From Virgibacillus_R byunsanensis (lineage in GTDB: Bacteria > Bacillota > Bacilli > Bacillales > Amphibacillaceae): a stretch of DNA of 64,000 nt. The notes under the pieces were generated by a model. The model worked only from the letters and a program-made list of their open reading frames with translations. It was not told where the DNA came from and did no database searches. Location of the stretch: the NCBI RefSeq assembly GCF_042675965.1, contig NZ_JBHTKJ010000024.1:5661-69660 (forward strand), written 5' to 3'. The translations under genes and the position numbers were made by a program. This document shows positions 8,735 to 17,386 of the stretch, piece by piece (positions within the stretch are counted from its first letter, which is position 1; each line of letters opens with the position of its first letter).

Positions 8735-8943
8735 ATATGCTCCGCTAACCTCGGAAAATAAGACTTTTTTCCGTTGTACCTGATTGCAAATGTCGGTTCC
8801 TTTTACCATTTCTGGCTTACCGTCATGGCCATGATGCTTTAACGATCCAACCTTTAGATGAAAAGTTGTTTCATCAATGTTGTTTTACCAGAATTTTTGT
8901 ACTCCTCTACTTGTACTATAGGAAAATTCGCCATATCAAACAT
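8735..8943 (-). pseudogene. mobB remnant (molybdopterin-guanine dinucleotide synthesis), decayed
   Basis: Reading the minus strand from the ATG at 8943 or 8934 gives MANFPIVQVEEYKNSGKTT, which matches the MobB N-terminus and its P-loop (FPIVQVVGFQNSGKTT-like). After a stop and a frame change the strand gives LKHHGHDGKPEMVKGTD, the conserved MobB LKHHGHGG motif. A further frame change gives HLQSGTTEKSLIFRG. At least two frameshifts, a deletion and loss of the C-terminal half make it non-functional. In B. subtilis mobB belongs to the moe/moa/mob cluster next to yknUV, so this is what is left of that cluster. The comparison is from memory. Confidence 0.72.
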
Positions 8944-8993
8944 CTCATTTTTGAATAAGAAAATAGGAGAAAGCCTAAATTGCTTTTATCTAC

Positions 8994-9030
8994 CAAAAAA
9001 AGGCTGATCCATAAATATGAATCAACCTTT
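8994..9030 (-). terminator. Minus-strand intrinsic terminator
   Basis: On the minus strand AAAGGTTGAT pairs with ATCAGCCTTT (one G-U pair) and is followed by a run of seven or more T. It could end the transcript of the 62-aa membrane protein at 9301. Between 9031 and 9300 I see no gene; a stretch at 9050-9240 resembles diverged family A/C text (GGTAAGGAAAGGCATCGCA). Confidence 0.65.
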
Positions 9031-9300
9031 AGTTAATCGTTTCGGCTTCGTCAAGCTCCAACATCCCTGCTGCTAGTACGACTTCTGACACAGTCCATAC
9101 ATCCCTACGACAGATAGGGTAAGGAAAGGCATCGCATGAAGATTTTCAAAGACGTGGGAGCTAAGCGTGTAAGGATATTTACACTTCCGCGTTCATCAAT
9201 CTAGAATGCCTAGTGCTATTTTTGCATAACGGGACATTTTATCTTTGCCCTATGGTGGACTCCAAACGATGTCTACACATACTTCTTTTGCTTCTGAACG

Positions 9301-9489
9301 TTAAAATTGATTATTATTTTGGTGCAAATTTGACATATCGCTTTGTGCTTGAGTATTTGTATCTCGTTCATGTTTTGCAGCATTAAAGGGGATTCCAGTT
9401 GAACGGCCATTTTTTTTATTTTTTCGGTCTTTAATTAGTGTAAGTATGACAAGTAGTAAAACTGGAATAGCGAAATAGAGCCACAACAT
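9301..9489 (-). CDS. Small single-pass membrane protein, unknown
   Basis: 62 residues: an N-terminal hydrophobic helix (about residues 2-19), a basic stretch KDRKNKKNGR, then a polar Asn/Gln-rich tail. The start is set at the ATG at 9489, which has GGTGGTG upstream; a longer frame begins before the rnjA terminator and is unlikely. It sits after that terminator, so it needs its own promoter or readthrough. I do not recognise the family. Confidence 0.6.
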   Translation of the reverse strand: MLWLYFAIPVLLLVILTLIKDRKNKKNGRSTGIPFNAAKHERDTNTQAQSDMSNLHQNNNQF

Positions 9490-9514
9490 TGTAACACCAC
9501 CGATACGTGTAGAT

Positions 9515-9560
9515 TTTAAAAAGGGATGACATTGGTTACTTATAACGAATGTCATCCCTT
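9515..9560 (-). terminator. Terminator of the rpoY-rnjA operon
   Basis: On the minus strand a 13-bp perfect stem (AAGGGATGACATT/AATGTCATCCCTT) is followed by TTTTAAAA, nine bases past the rnjA stop codon. Confidence 0.85.
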
Positions 9561-9568
9561 GATGTTAA

Positions 9569-11236
9569 TTATACTTCCATTATTATTGGTAAGATCATTG
9601 GTCTACGTTTTGTTTTGTCATAAAGGAATGGTGCTATGGTATCTGTAATTTCATTTTTAATTTCAGACCATTGTGTTGTTCTTCTTTCCATTACTTTATT
9701 TAAATGAGAAGCTACAAGCTTTTGAGCCTCATTGATAAGATCTTCTGATTCTCGCATATATACAAACCCGCGAGAGATAATGTCTGGACCTGAAGCAATT
9801 TTAAACTCTTTCATATTAATACTTACTACTACCATAACAAGTCCTTCTTCAGATAATATCCGTCGATCACGTAACACAATATTTCCAATATCACCGATAC
9901 CACTACCATCCACATACACAGAACCAGATGGGATCTTTCCTGCTACCATTGCGTTATCTTTTCCTAGAGCTAGTACATCTCCAATGTCCATAACGAATGA
10001 TTTATCATAGTCTACATCACATGCTGCAGCTAGCTTCGTATGTTCTTTTAACATACGATACTCACCATGAATCGGCATAAAGTATTGTGGTCTAATAAGA
10101 CGTAACATTAACTTTTGTTCTTCCTGACTGCCGTGACCAGATGTATGAATGTCGCTTAATGGTCCATGAATGACATCTGCTCCAGCACGATAAAGCTTAT
10201 TAATTGTCCGGCTAACACTTACGTTATTACCAGGGATTGGTGAAGAAGAAAATACGACCGTGTCACCAGGAATAATTTGTATTTGTCTATGTGTACCATT
10301 CGCAACTCGAGATAGAGCAGCCATTGGTTCACCTTGAGAACCAGTACAAAGAATGGTTACTTCATTTGCAGGTAGTTTATTGATTTGATTTGCCTCAATA
10401 AACGTATCCTTTGGAGCAACAATATAACCTAATTCTTGTCCAATTCTTATTGCTGATTCCATGCTACGACCAAACACAGCCACTTTACGATTATGTTTAA
10501 CTGCACCTTCGATCACTTGTTGCAGTCTATAAATATTAGAAGCAAAAGTTGCGAAGATTAGTCTCCCATCAACTCTTGAGAATATATCACTAATATTCCC
10601 ACTTACAACCTTCTCAGACATAGTGAAGCCGGGTACTTCACTATTTGTACTATCTGAAAGTAAGCAAAGTACGCCTTCTTTACCTATTTCAGCCATTCTT
10701 GACAGATTTGCTGGTTCTCCAACGGGTGTGAAGTCAAATTTAAAATCACCTGTGTGAACAATGTTTCCTGGTGGTGTTTTAACGACTATCCCGTATGAAT
10801 CAGGGATACTATGTGTTGTACGGAAAAAGGAAATAGATGTTTTACGGAATTTTATAACATCGTCTTCTTGAATTGTATTTAACTTTGCAGTTCTTAATAG
10901 TCCATGTTCATCCAATTTGTTTCTAATTAATCCAATTGCAAGTTTCCCTGCATAAATCGGCACATTAATTTCACGTAAGAGATACGGGATTCCCCCAATA
11001 TGATCCTCGTGTCCGTGAGTAATGAATAAGCCTTTAATTTTATCTTGGTTTTGTATTAGGTAAGTGTAATCTGGAATAACATAATCAATTCCAAGTAACT
11101 CATCTTCAGGAAATTTAATGCCAGCATCGATTAAAATTATTTCATCCTGAAATTGAACACCATACGTATTTTTCCCTATTTCACCTAGTCCACCTAATGC
11201 AAATACAGCTGCTTGGTCATTCTTTACAAATTTCAT
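9569..11236 (-). CDS. rnjA: Ribonuclease J1
   Basis: Metallo-beta-lactamase/beta-CASP ribonuclease of 555 aa with 5'-3' exonuclease and endonuclease activity, central to mRNA decay and 16S rRNA maturation in Bacillus. The zinc motif is His74-Gly-His76-Glu-Asp78-His79 (FITHGHEDHIGG). Later motifs include HTGDFKFD, the beta-CASP block and the C-terminal HIHTSGHG/MPIHGEYRML histidines. It has full length. The gene lies two bases after rpoY, whose end supplies the GTGGAG ribosome site, so the two are translationally linked. Confidence 0.96.
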   Translation of the reverse strand: MKFVKNDQAAVFALGGLGEIGKNTYGVQFQDEIILIDAGIKFPEDELLGIDYVIPDYTYLIQNQDKIKGLFITHGHEDHIGGIPYLLREINVPIYAGKLAIGLIRNKLDEHGLLRTAKLNTIQEDDVIKFRKTSISFFRTTHSIPDSYGIVVKTPPGNIVHTGDFKFDFTPVGEPANLSRMAEIGKEGVLCLLSDSTNSEVPGFTMSEKVVSGNISDIFSRVDGRLIFATFASNIYRLQQVIEGAVKHNRKVAVFGRSMESAIRIGQELGYIVAPKDTFIEANQINKLPANEVTILCTGSQGEPMAALSRVANGTHRQIQIIPGDTVVFSSSPIPGNNVSVSRTINKLYRAGADVIHGPLSDIHTSGHGSQEEQKLMLRLIRPQYFMPIHGEYRMLKEHTKLAAACDVDYDKSFVMDIGDVLALGKDNAMVAGKIPSGSVYVDGSGIGDIGNIVLRDRRILSEEGLVMVVVSINMKEFKIASGPDIISRGFVYMRESEDLINEAQKLVASHLNKVMERRTTQWSEIKNEITDTIAPFLYDKTKRRPMILPIIMEV

Positions 11237-11238
11237 AA

Positions 11239-11448
11239 TTAGACTGACTCCACTGCGAAGTGCTCAGATTGCTTTTCATATTCTAGATGTGCTGGATCTA
11301 ATGGATGGATGAATTCAATATTATAGTTGCGATCTTTAAGTTTAATGCGTACGTCTTTCTCAGCGTCAGCTTCAATGTAGAGACTTTTTGTGCGTTCACG
11401 TACAGGGACTTCATAGGGTAATTCTTGATAAAAAACTTTGTAAATCAT
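11239..11448 (-). CDS. rpoY: RNA polymerase epsilon subunit
   Basis: 69-aa accessory subunit of RNA polymerase (DUF1447/YkzG family) that binds the core enzyme near the DNA channel. MIYKVFYQELPYEVPVRERT is the characteristic start. GGAGAG lies upstream of the ATG. It is co-transcribed with rnjA, as throughout the Bacillales. A plausible promoter on the minus strand is ATTACA, 17 bp, TATATT at about 11505-11535. Confidence 0.93.
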   Translation of the reverse strand: MIYKVFYQELPYEVPVRERTKSLYIEADAEKDVRIKLKDRNYNIEFIHPLDPAHLEYEKQSEHFAVESV

Positions 11449-11610
11449 ATTATCTCTCCTAACTTCTTTTACATGTCTTAGTTTATTTTTTTCATTACGA
11501 AATATAGCTGCTCCGTAACAGCCTGTAATGAGAGTTCAGTTCGTTTAAATTATTTCCGTAACAACATTAATTACATCATGTATAAACCTGTTCTTGCTGT
11601 GATTGGTATT

Positions 11611-11706
11611 TTATTGTGATTTCTTTTCACAAGTAGTAGGTACACGTTCTTTGCCTAAAAAATCCTTCCAGCGTTTTTTTAGCTTTTCTTTTAGGCGTTT
11701 TAACAT
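11611..11706 (-). CDS. 31-aa basic peptide with strong ribosome site, unknown
   Basis: Starts MLKRLKEKLKKRWKDFLGKE and ends with a cysteine-containing tail, TTCEKKSQ. AAAGGAGATG lies nine bases upstream of the ATG, one of the best ribosome sites in the region. The first 18 residues would make a strongly basic amphipathic helix that could lie on membranes or nucleic acid. It lies between def and rpoY in a spacer of about 500 bp otherwise without genes; B. subtilis has ykrA in this neighbourhood. The inverted pair CCAATCC/GGATTGG (about 11765 and 11795) brackets a TATACT hexamer upstream and may be its promoter/operator. Function unknown. Confidence 0.55.
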   Translation of the reverse strand: MLKRLKEKLKKRWKDFLGKERVPTTCEKKSQ

Positions 11707-11955
11707 GAGAGATACATCTCCTTTCTAAATTTTTAAAAGAAAAGCAATAAAAACGTTCTACCGATCCAATCCCGATTACTTATAGTATAATATGGATTGG
11801 CAAATATTGAAATGAAAACACTTCATTTTAGTAAAAAATTGTTAATATTGCAGGTGAAAGATATCTCTAGAACGCTTGAATTCCTTTATGGATATTTTTT
11901 GCTTAGAATGGATTCTTATACAGAATTCATTTTAATAAAGAAAAGCGAATGATAT

Positions 11956-12507
11956 TTACTCTATTGGTTTGGCGTTTTCTGGAGCTAAATATGGATTTTC
12001 TTTGTTTATGTAATCATAGAACATGATACCATTTAAATGATCAATTTCATGTTGAAATACGATAGCAGGATAATCTCGTAAACGTAATTTTAATTCATTA
12101 CCTTCTTGATCATGTGCTTTAACGGTAATCCTTGCATAACGAGGTACATAACCTTCTACATTTCTGTCAACAGAAAGACAACCTTCCCCTGAAGTTAAAT
12201 AGGCTTTTTCAACGGAGTGACTAACTATTTTAGGATTAATTAAACCGTGGCTATAGAGTTTTCCTTTCAAATCTTCAAAATGTACAGCTACTATACGTTT
12301 GTTAATCCCTAATTGAGGTGCAGCTAATCCTACCCCCGGACGCAACTCATATTCAGCAGCAATTTGATCATCTTGGCTATTTTTTAAGAAGGTAATCATA
12401 TTTTCTACTAATTCCTTGTCTACTTGCTCTATTGGTACTTGAACTTCTTTAGCAATTTCTCGTAGTGAGGGGTGTCCTTCTCGGACGATGTCTTTCATGG
12501 TTAGCAT
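11956..12507 (-). CDS. def: Peptide deformylase
   Basis: Metalloenzyme that removes the N-formyl group from nascent proteins. All three motifs are present: GVGLAAPQ (58-65), EGCLS with metal ligand Cys110, and QHEIDH with His153, Glu154 and His157. Its 183 aa and long insertion are typical of the Gram-positive type 2 enzyme (YkrB type). AAGGAGAG lies upstream of the ATG. The methionyl-tRNA formyltransferase gene is not adjacent. Confidence 0.95.
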   Translation of the reverse strand: MLTMKDIVREGHPSLREIAKEVQVPIEQVDKELVENMITFLKNSQDDQIAAEYELRPGVGLAAPQLGINKRIVAVHFEDLKGKLYSHGLINPKIVSHSVEKAYLTSGEGCLSVDRNVEGYVPRYARITVKAHDQEGNELKLRLRDYPAIVFQHEIDHLNGIMFYDYINKENPYLAPENAKPIE

Positions 12508-12705
12508 AATATATCTCTCCTTACATTTACCTATATCTCATAAATTGGTTATAACGAACTTTTATATTTAGTTTATCATATAATCGTGCTAATTCGTTAT
12601 GATAACTATAAATGATAGTAATCATAATATATCGATAGATAGCATAGTTTAATGTTAGGACAAGCATAAAAGTTATCGATTCTAATCATTTTGTACTGGT
12701 AAATT

Positions 12706-12716
12706 TATGTTATACT
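12706..12716 (+). promoter_or_regulatory. Extended -10 promoter element upstream of ykyA
   Basis: TATGTTATACT matches the Bacillus extended -10 pattern TRTGnTATAAT in all but one position; the -35 region is weak. It lies 61 bp before the ykyA start. Confidence 0.55.
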
Positions 12717-12776
12717 ATGTTTATTATAAAAAAGGAACATTGCTCATATGCACCTGAGAATGAAGGAGGAAAAATA

Positions 12777-13484
12777 GTGTCATACAAAAATTTAATAGTA
12801 TATATGGCATTGGGTTTACTTGCAGTTTTATCAGCATGTAATGGTACTTCTGCTCAAGAGGAAGTCTATAATCACTTAGAGAAAGCAGTAACATTAGAAG
12901 AAACGTTTCAACAACAGCAAGAGCCGATTGCTGAATTAGAACAAAAAGAACAAGAGTTATATAGTGAAATTATAGATTTAGGTATGGATGAGTTAGACAA
13001 AATAAAAGAACTTTCCAACGAAGCAATTGGTGTAATTGAGGAACGTTCCGAAAAAATTGAATTAGAAAAAGAAAGCATTGATTCTTCAAAAGGGGAATTT
13101 GTTCAAATTGAGCCTTTAATTGAAGATATAGAATCTGAAAATGCCCAATCTAAGGCAAGTGAAATGTACGAGGTAATGATGAATCGATATAAGGCATATT
13201 CTGATCTTTATAGTGTATACAATGAATCATTAACATTAGAAAAAGAGTTATATACTATGTTACAAGAAGATGATATTGAACAAGAGGATATAACAGAACA
13301 GATTAATAAGATCAATAGCAGTTACCAGGAAGTAATAGAAGCTAATGAATTATTTAATGAATATACAGTGGAGTATAATGCACTAAAAAAAGAATTTTAT
13401 GATGTAGCAGAAATAAGTGTGGAATATGAGGGTGATTCTCCAACAAGTGGGGAAGAGGATACAGATGAAAGTGAAAATGACTAA
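12777..13484 (+). CDS. ykyA: YkyA-type lipoprotein, coiled-coil
   Basis: Predicted lipoprotein of 235 aa, function unknown. The start is the GTG at 12777 behind GAAGGAGG; this gives a proper signal peptide with lipobox LSAC and lipidated Cys21. The mature part is nearly all charged helix (Glu/Gln-rich, heptad-like from about residue 25 to 215) with an acidic tail. It matches the YkyA/cell-wall-binding lipoprotein family and its conserved position just ahead of pdhA. It has its own terminator, so it is not part of the pdh transcript. Confidence 0.85.
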   Translation: MSYKNLIVYMALGLLAVLSACNGTSAQEEVYNHLEKAVTLEETFQQQQEPIAELEQKEQELYSEIIDLGMDELDKIKELSNEAIGVIEERSEKIELEKESIDSSKGEFVQIEPLIEDIESENAQSKASEMYEVMMNRYKAYSDLYSVYNESLTLEKELYTMLQEDDIEQEDITEQINKINSSYQEVIEANELFNEYTVEYNALKKEFYDVAEISVEYEGDSPTSGEEDTDESEND

Positions 13485-13497
13485 CTATATAATAATG

Positions 13498-13549
13498 AAA
13501 AGAAAGGGAACTAAATCTACCCAGGTTTAGTTCCCTTTCTTTGTTTTTT
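13498..13549 (+). terminator. Strong intrinsic terminator after ykyA
   Basis: A 17-bp perfect stem AAAGAAAGGGAACTAAA with its complement, then TGTTTTTT. Confidence 0.9.
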
Positions 13550-13674
13550 AACAGGTATCATCACTATTCAAGTATTAAAAAATGTTGAATAAGTAAATAT
13601 GATTTTTGTTTCTATTTTAACTTTTTAATGAATGAATCAGAATAATACAGTTCATTTAATGCATTGTAACAGTT

Positions 13675-13747
13675 TAGGTCAAACGAAATATGTGTTAAAA
13701 GTTTGCTATAAAAATATGTGAATTAGAAAAACAAAGTGTTTGACCTA
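13675..13747. promoter_or_regulatory. Inverted repeat pair in the pdh leader
   Basis: TAGGTCAAAC (13675-13684) and its exact complement GTTTGACCTA (13738-13747) lie 53 bp apart. The right arm overlaps the only good -35-like hexamer (TTGACC). The 419-bp spacer before pdhA also holds two TGTAACAGTTT copies (about 13665 and 13813). No riboswitch that I recognise is present. Confidence 0.4.
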
Positions 13748-13968
13748 GTAGGTGATTATAGGCTAAACTAATTTATAATGATAATTGTACCAGTTGAAAT
13801 CGCACTATTAATGTAACAGTTTTTGAAACGGTATTTGAAAATGATTAGTAAAAATCAAAAATGGGTACAAGAATAAGAGCATAATGGTACAGATTTTTTT
13901 CATTTTTTGGGAAGGCTAGAAAAGAAAAAAATAATAAAGGATATACAGAAAGGAAGAGGTGAACTATT

Positions 13969-15051
13969 TTGAAACACGTATTAGAAAGTGTTGAAAGTCA
14001 GTTCGAAATGTTCCAAATTCTTAATGAAGATGGAAAGATTGTCAATAAAGATGATATGCCCGACCTCTCGGATGATGACTTAAAAGAAATTATGAGAAGA
14101 ATGGTTTATACACGAATCCTAGACCAACGTTCTATTGCATTGAATCGTCAAGGACGTTTAGGTTTTTATGCACCAACTGCAGGTCAGGAAGCATCACAAT
14201 TGGGAAGTCAATATGCCTTAGAACAAGATGACTTTCTATTACCTGCATATCGTGACGTCCCACAGCTTATTTGGCAAGGTCTTCCGTTGTATCAGGCATT
14301 TTTGTTCTCTAGAGGGCATTTCCATGGGAATCAATTTCCAGAGGATGTGAAAGGATTAAGCCCACAGATTATAATTGGTGCTCAATACACACAAGCTGCT
14401 GGTGTTGCACTTGGGATGAAAAAACGTGGCAAGAAATCAGTTGCTGTAACATATACAGGTGATGGCGGTACATCTCAAGGGGATTTCTATGAAGGAATCA
14501 ACTTTGCAGGTGCATACGGTGCTCCAGCTATATTCTTCATTCAAAACAACCATTTTGCTATTTCTGTTCCGGTAGAAATGCAAACAAATGCAAAAACACT
14601 TGCTCAAAAAGCAGTAGCAGCAGGGATTGAAGGAATTCAAGTAGATGGTATGGATGTGCTGGCTGTTTATGCCGTTACAAAAGATGCTCGAGAGCGTGCA
14701 ATTAATGGGGACGGCCCTACATTAATTGAAACAATAACATACCGTTATGGACCACATACAATGGCTGGTGATGATCCAACTCGTTACCGTACTGATGAAT
14801 TGGATGACGAATGGGAAAAGAAAGATCCACTTGTACGTTTTCGTAAATTCCTAGAAGAGAAGAAACTATGGTCTAGTGAGGACGAAGATAAAGTTATTGA
14901 AGAAGCAAAAGGAGACATTAAGAAAGCTATTAAAAAAGCAGATGAATACCCTAAACAAACCGTTACGGATCTAATCGAAAACATGCATGAAGAACTTCCA
15001 CCGAATCTACAAGAACAGTTGGAAGAATACAAAGAAAAGGAGTCGAAGTAA
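13969..15051 (+). CDS. pdhA: Pyruvate dehydrogenase E1 component, alpha subunit
   Basis: Thiamine-diphosphate enzyme subunit that, with PdhB, decarboxylates pyruvate and transfers the acetyl group to the lipoyl domain of PdhC. The TPP motif runs from GDGG (164-167) to the closing Asn193-Asn194. The phosphorylation-loop region YRYGPHTMAGDDPTRYR is present. The TTG start follows GGAAGAGGTG. At 360 aa it is slightly shorter at the N-terminus than the B. subtilis protein (371). First gene of the pdhABCD operon; the next start is three bases after its stop. Confidence 0.96.
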   Translation: MKHVLESVESQFEMFQILNEDGKIVNKDDMPDLSDDDLKEIMRRMVYTRILDQRSIALNRQGRLGFYAPTAGQEASQLGSQYALEQDDFLLPAYRDVPQLIWQGLPLYQAFLFSRGHFHGNQFPEDVKGLSPQIIIGAQYTQAAGVALGMKKRGKKSVAVTYTGDGGTSQGDFYEGINFAGAYGAPAIFFIQNNHFAISVPVEMQTNAKTLAQKAVAAGIEGIQVDGMDVLAVYAVTKDARERAINGDGPTLIETITYRYGPHTMAGDDPTRYRTDELDDEWEKKDPLVRFRKFLEEKKLWSSEDEDKVIEEAKGDIKKAIKKADEYPKQTVTDLIENMHEELPPNLQEQLEEYKEKESK

Positions 15052-15054
15052 ATC

Positions 15055-16032
15055 ATGGCACAAATGACAATGATTCAAGCAATCACTGAAGCAATGCGCA
15101 ATGAATTGAAAAATAATGAAAATGTGCTTGTATTTGGTGAAGATGTTGGCCAAAATGGCGGTGTATTCCGTGCAACAGAAGGATTACAGGATGAGTTTGG
15201 CGAAGAACGTGTATTTGATACGCCACTTGCCGAATCGGGAATTGGCGGCCTTTCAATAGGTTTAGCATTACAAGACTTCCGCCCAGTTCCGGAAATCCAG
15301 TTCTTCGGCTTCGTTTATGAAACAATGGATGCAATCAATGGTCAAATGGCTCGTTTGCGTTACCGTACAGGTGGCACGCAATCAATGCCAATAACAATCC
15401 GGTCTCCATTTGGAGGTGGGGTGCATACACCTGAACTTCACGCGGATTCCCTTGAAGGTTTGATTGCACAACAACCAGGAATAAGGGTTGTAATTCCATC
15501 AACACCATATGATGCAAAAGGATTATTAATTTCTTCCATAAGAAACAATGATCCGGTCTTATTTTTAGAACATATGAAGCTGTATCGCTCATTCCGTGGT
15601 GAGGTACCTGATGAAGAATATACAGTTGACCTTGATAAAGCTGATATAAAACGTGAAGGTAAAGATGTAACACTTATAGCTTATGGGGCAATGGTTCATG
15701 CTGCATTAAAAGCAGCTGAAGAATTAGAAAAAGATGATATTGATGCTGAGGTCATTGATCTTCGCACAGTTTCCCCTATCGATATAGATACTATTTTAGA
15801 GTCAGTTAGGAAAACAAATCGTGTGGTTATGGTTCAAGAAGCACAACGTCAGGCTGGTGTCGGCGCACATGTTATCTCAGAAATACAGGAAAGAGCTATC
15901 CTGCATCTAGAAGCACCAATATTACGAGTGAATGCACCAGATACAGTCTATGCGTTCTCAGCAGCTGAAGAGGTATGGCTTCCAAATCATAAAGACATCG
16001 TAGAAAGAGTTAATCAAGTAATCAACTTTTAA
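15055..16032 (+). CDS. pdhB: Pyruvate dehydrogenase E1 component, beta subunit
   Basis: 325-aa partner of PdhA that completes the thiamine-diphosphate site. Characteristic stretches are GEDVGQNGGVFRATEGL, the catalytic Glu region FDTPLAESGIGG and VPSTPYDAKGLL-type text (IPSTPYDAKGLL). AAAAGGAG sits inside the end of pdhA. Ordinary in length and context. Confidence 0.96.
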   Translation: MAQMTMIQAITEAMRNELKNNENVLVFGEDVGQNGGVFRATEGLQDEFGEERVFDTPLAESGIGGLSIGLALQDFRPVPEIQFFGFVYETMDAINGQMARLRYRTGGTQSMPITIRSPFGGGVHTPELHADSLEGLIAQQPGIRVVIPSTPYDAKGLLISSIRNNDPVLFLEHMKLYRSFRGEVPDEEYTVDLDKADIKREGKDVTLIAYGAMVHAALKAAEELEKDDIDAEVIDLRTVSPIDIDTILESVRKTNRVVMVQEAQRQAGVGAHVISEIQERAILHLEAPILRVNAPDTVYAFSAAEEVWLPNHKDIVERVNQVINF

Positions 16033-16060
16033 ATAAAATTATAGATTGGAGGTAGTAATA

Positions 16061-17383
16061 ATGGCATATAATTTTAAATTGCCTGATATTGGTGAAGGTA
16101 TCCATGAAGGTGAAATTGTAAAATGGTTTGTTAAAGAAGGCGACGAAGTAAAAGAAGATGATGTGCTTTGTGAAGTGCAAAATGACAAAGCCGTTGTTGA
16201 AATACCATCTCCAGTAGAAGGTCCAGTTACAAAAATACATGTTGAAGAAGGTACTGTATCGGTGGTTGGAGATACAATCATAACAATTGATGCAGAAGGT
16301 TATGAATCAGATGAAGGTGAATCTGAGGAGACCGGTAAAGAAGATAAAGAAGAAACATCTAAAGATGATAAACAGGACATGAATGACGATAAACAGGACA
16401 CGAAAGACGAAAAACAACCAGACACAAAGGCAGATAATGATGATGAATCTGAATCAGATAATAAGCGTGTAATTGCAATGCCTTCTGTTAGAAAATATGC
16501 ACGGGACAACGATGTTAACATTCAAAAGGTAAATGGCTCAGGCAAAAATGGCCGCATCCTGAAAGATGATATTGATAGTTACTTAAGTGGTGATCAAAAG
16601 TATGACACTAAAGATACCAAAGAGGAAACTACAACAGAAGATAAACCATCGATCGAGGCACCAGTAGCACCAAAAGGAGAATATCCAGAGTCTCGCGAGA
16701 AAATGAGTGGTATTCGTAAATCAATCGCAAAAGCAATGGTTAATTCAAAAACAAAAGCGCCACATGTAACATTAATGGATGAAGTCGATGTTACGGAGCT
16801 TGTTGCACATCGTAAGAAATTTAAAGCTGTAGCAGCTGAACAGGAAATTAAGTTAACTTATCTACCGTACGTTGCTAAAGCACTAGTGTCAGCCTCCAAA
16901 AAATATCCTATTTTAAATGCGGCTGTCGATGATGAAACAAATGAGATCATTCATAAGCATTACTATAATGTAGGTATTGCTGCTGATACTGATAAAGGTC
17001 TACTAGTACCTGTTTTAAAAGATGCTGATCGTAAATCAATTTTCACCATATCAAAAGAGGTTAATGAATTGGCAGAAAAAGCTCGTAATGGTAAACTAGC
17101 ATCTGAAGAGATGAAAGGTGCATCGAACACAATCACTAATATTGGATCTGCTGGGGGACAGTGGTTTACTCCGGTTCTTAATTATCCAGAAGCAGTAATT
17201 CTGGGAATTGGCCGTATTGCAGAGAAGCCAATTGTTCGTGATGGAGAGGTTGTAATTGCTCCTGTTCTTGCACTTTCAATGAGTTTTGATCATCGTATTG
17301 TAGATGGAGCTACTGCACAATTAGCTTTAAATCAAATCAAGCGATTATTGAACGATCCACAATTAATTATGATGGAGGCGTAG
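16061..17383 (+). CDS. pdhC: Pyruvate dehydrogenase E2, dihydrolipoamide acetyltransferase
   Basis: Core acetyltransferase of the pyruvate dehydrogenase complex, 440 aa. The start is the ATG at 16061 behind GGAGG, giving MAYNFKLPDIGEG; an in-frame ATG 15 bp earlier is less likely. It has one lipoyl domain (1-80) with lipoylated Lys43 in NDKAV. Next comes an unusually acidic Asp/Lys/Glu linker (about 85-140, with repeated DDKQD units), then the E1/E3-binding domain (MPSVRKYARDNDV) and the catalytic domain with His411 and Asp415 in DHRIVDG. The acidic linker is longer than I recall in B. subtilis and would suit a salt-tolerant host. Confidence 0.95.
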   Translation: MAYNFKLPDIGEGIHEGEIVKWFVKEGDEVKEDDVLCEVQNDKAVVEIPSPVEGPVTKIHVEEGTVSVVGDTIITIDAEGYESDEGESEETGKEDKEETSKDDKQDMNDDKQDTKDEKQPDTKADNDDESESDNKRVIAMPSVRKYARDNDVNIQKVNGSGKNGRILKDDIDSYLSGDQKYDTKDTKEETTTEDKPSIEAPVAPKGEYPESREKMSGIRKSIAKAMVNSKTKAPHVTLMDEVDVTELVAHRKKFKAVAAEQEIKLTYLPYVAKALVSASKKYPILNAAVDDETNEIIHKHYYNVGIAADTDKGLLVPVLKDADRKSIFTISKEVNELAEKARNGKLASEEMKGASNTITNIGSAGGQWFTPVLNYPEAVILGIGRIAEKPIVRDGEVVIAPVLALSMSFDHRIVDGATAQLALNQIKRLLNDPQLIMMEA

Positions 17384-17386
17384 ATT

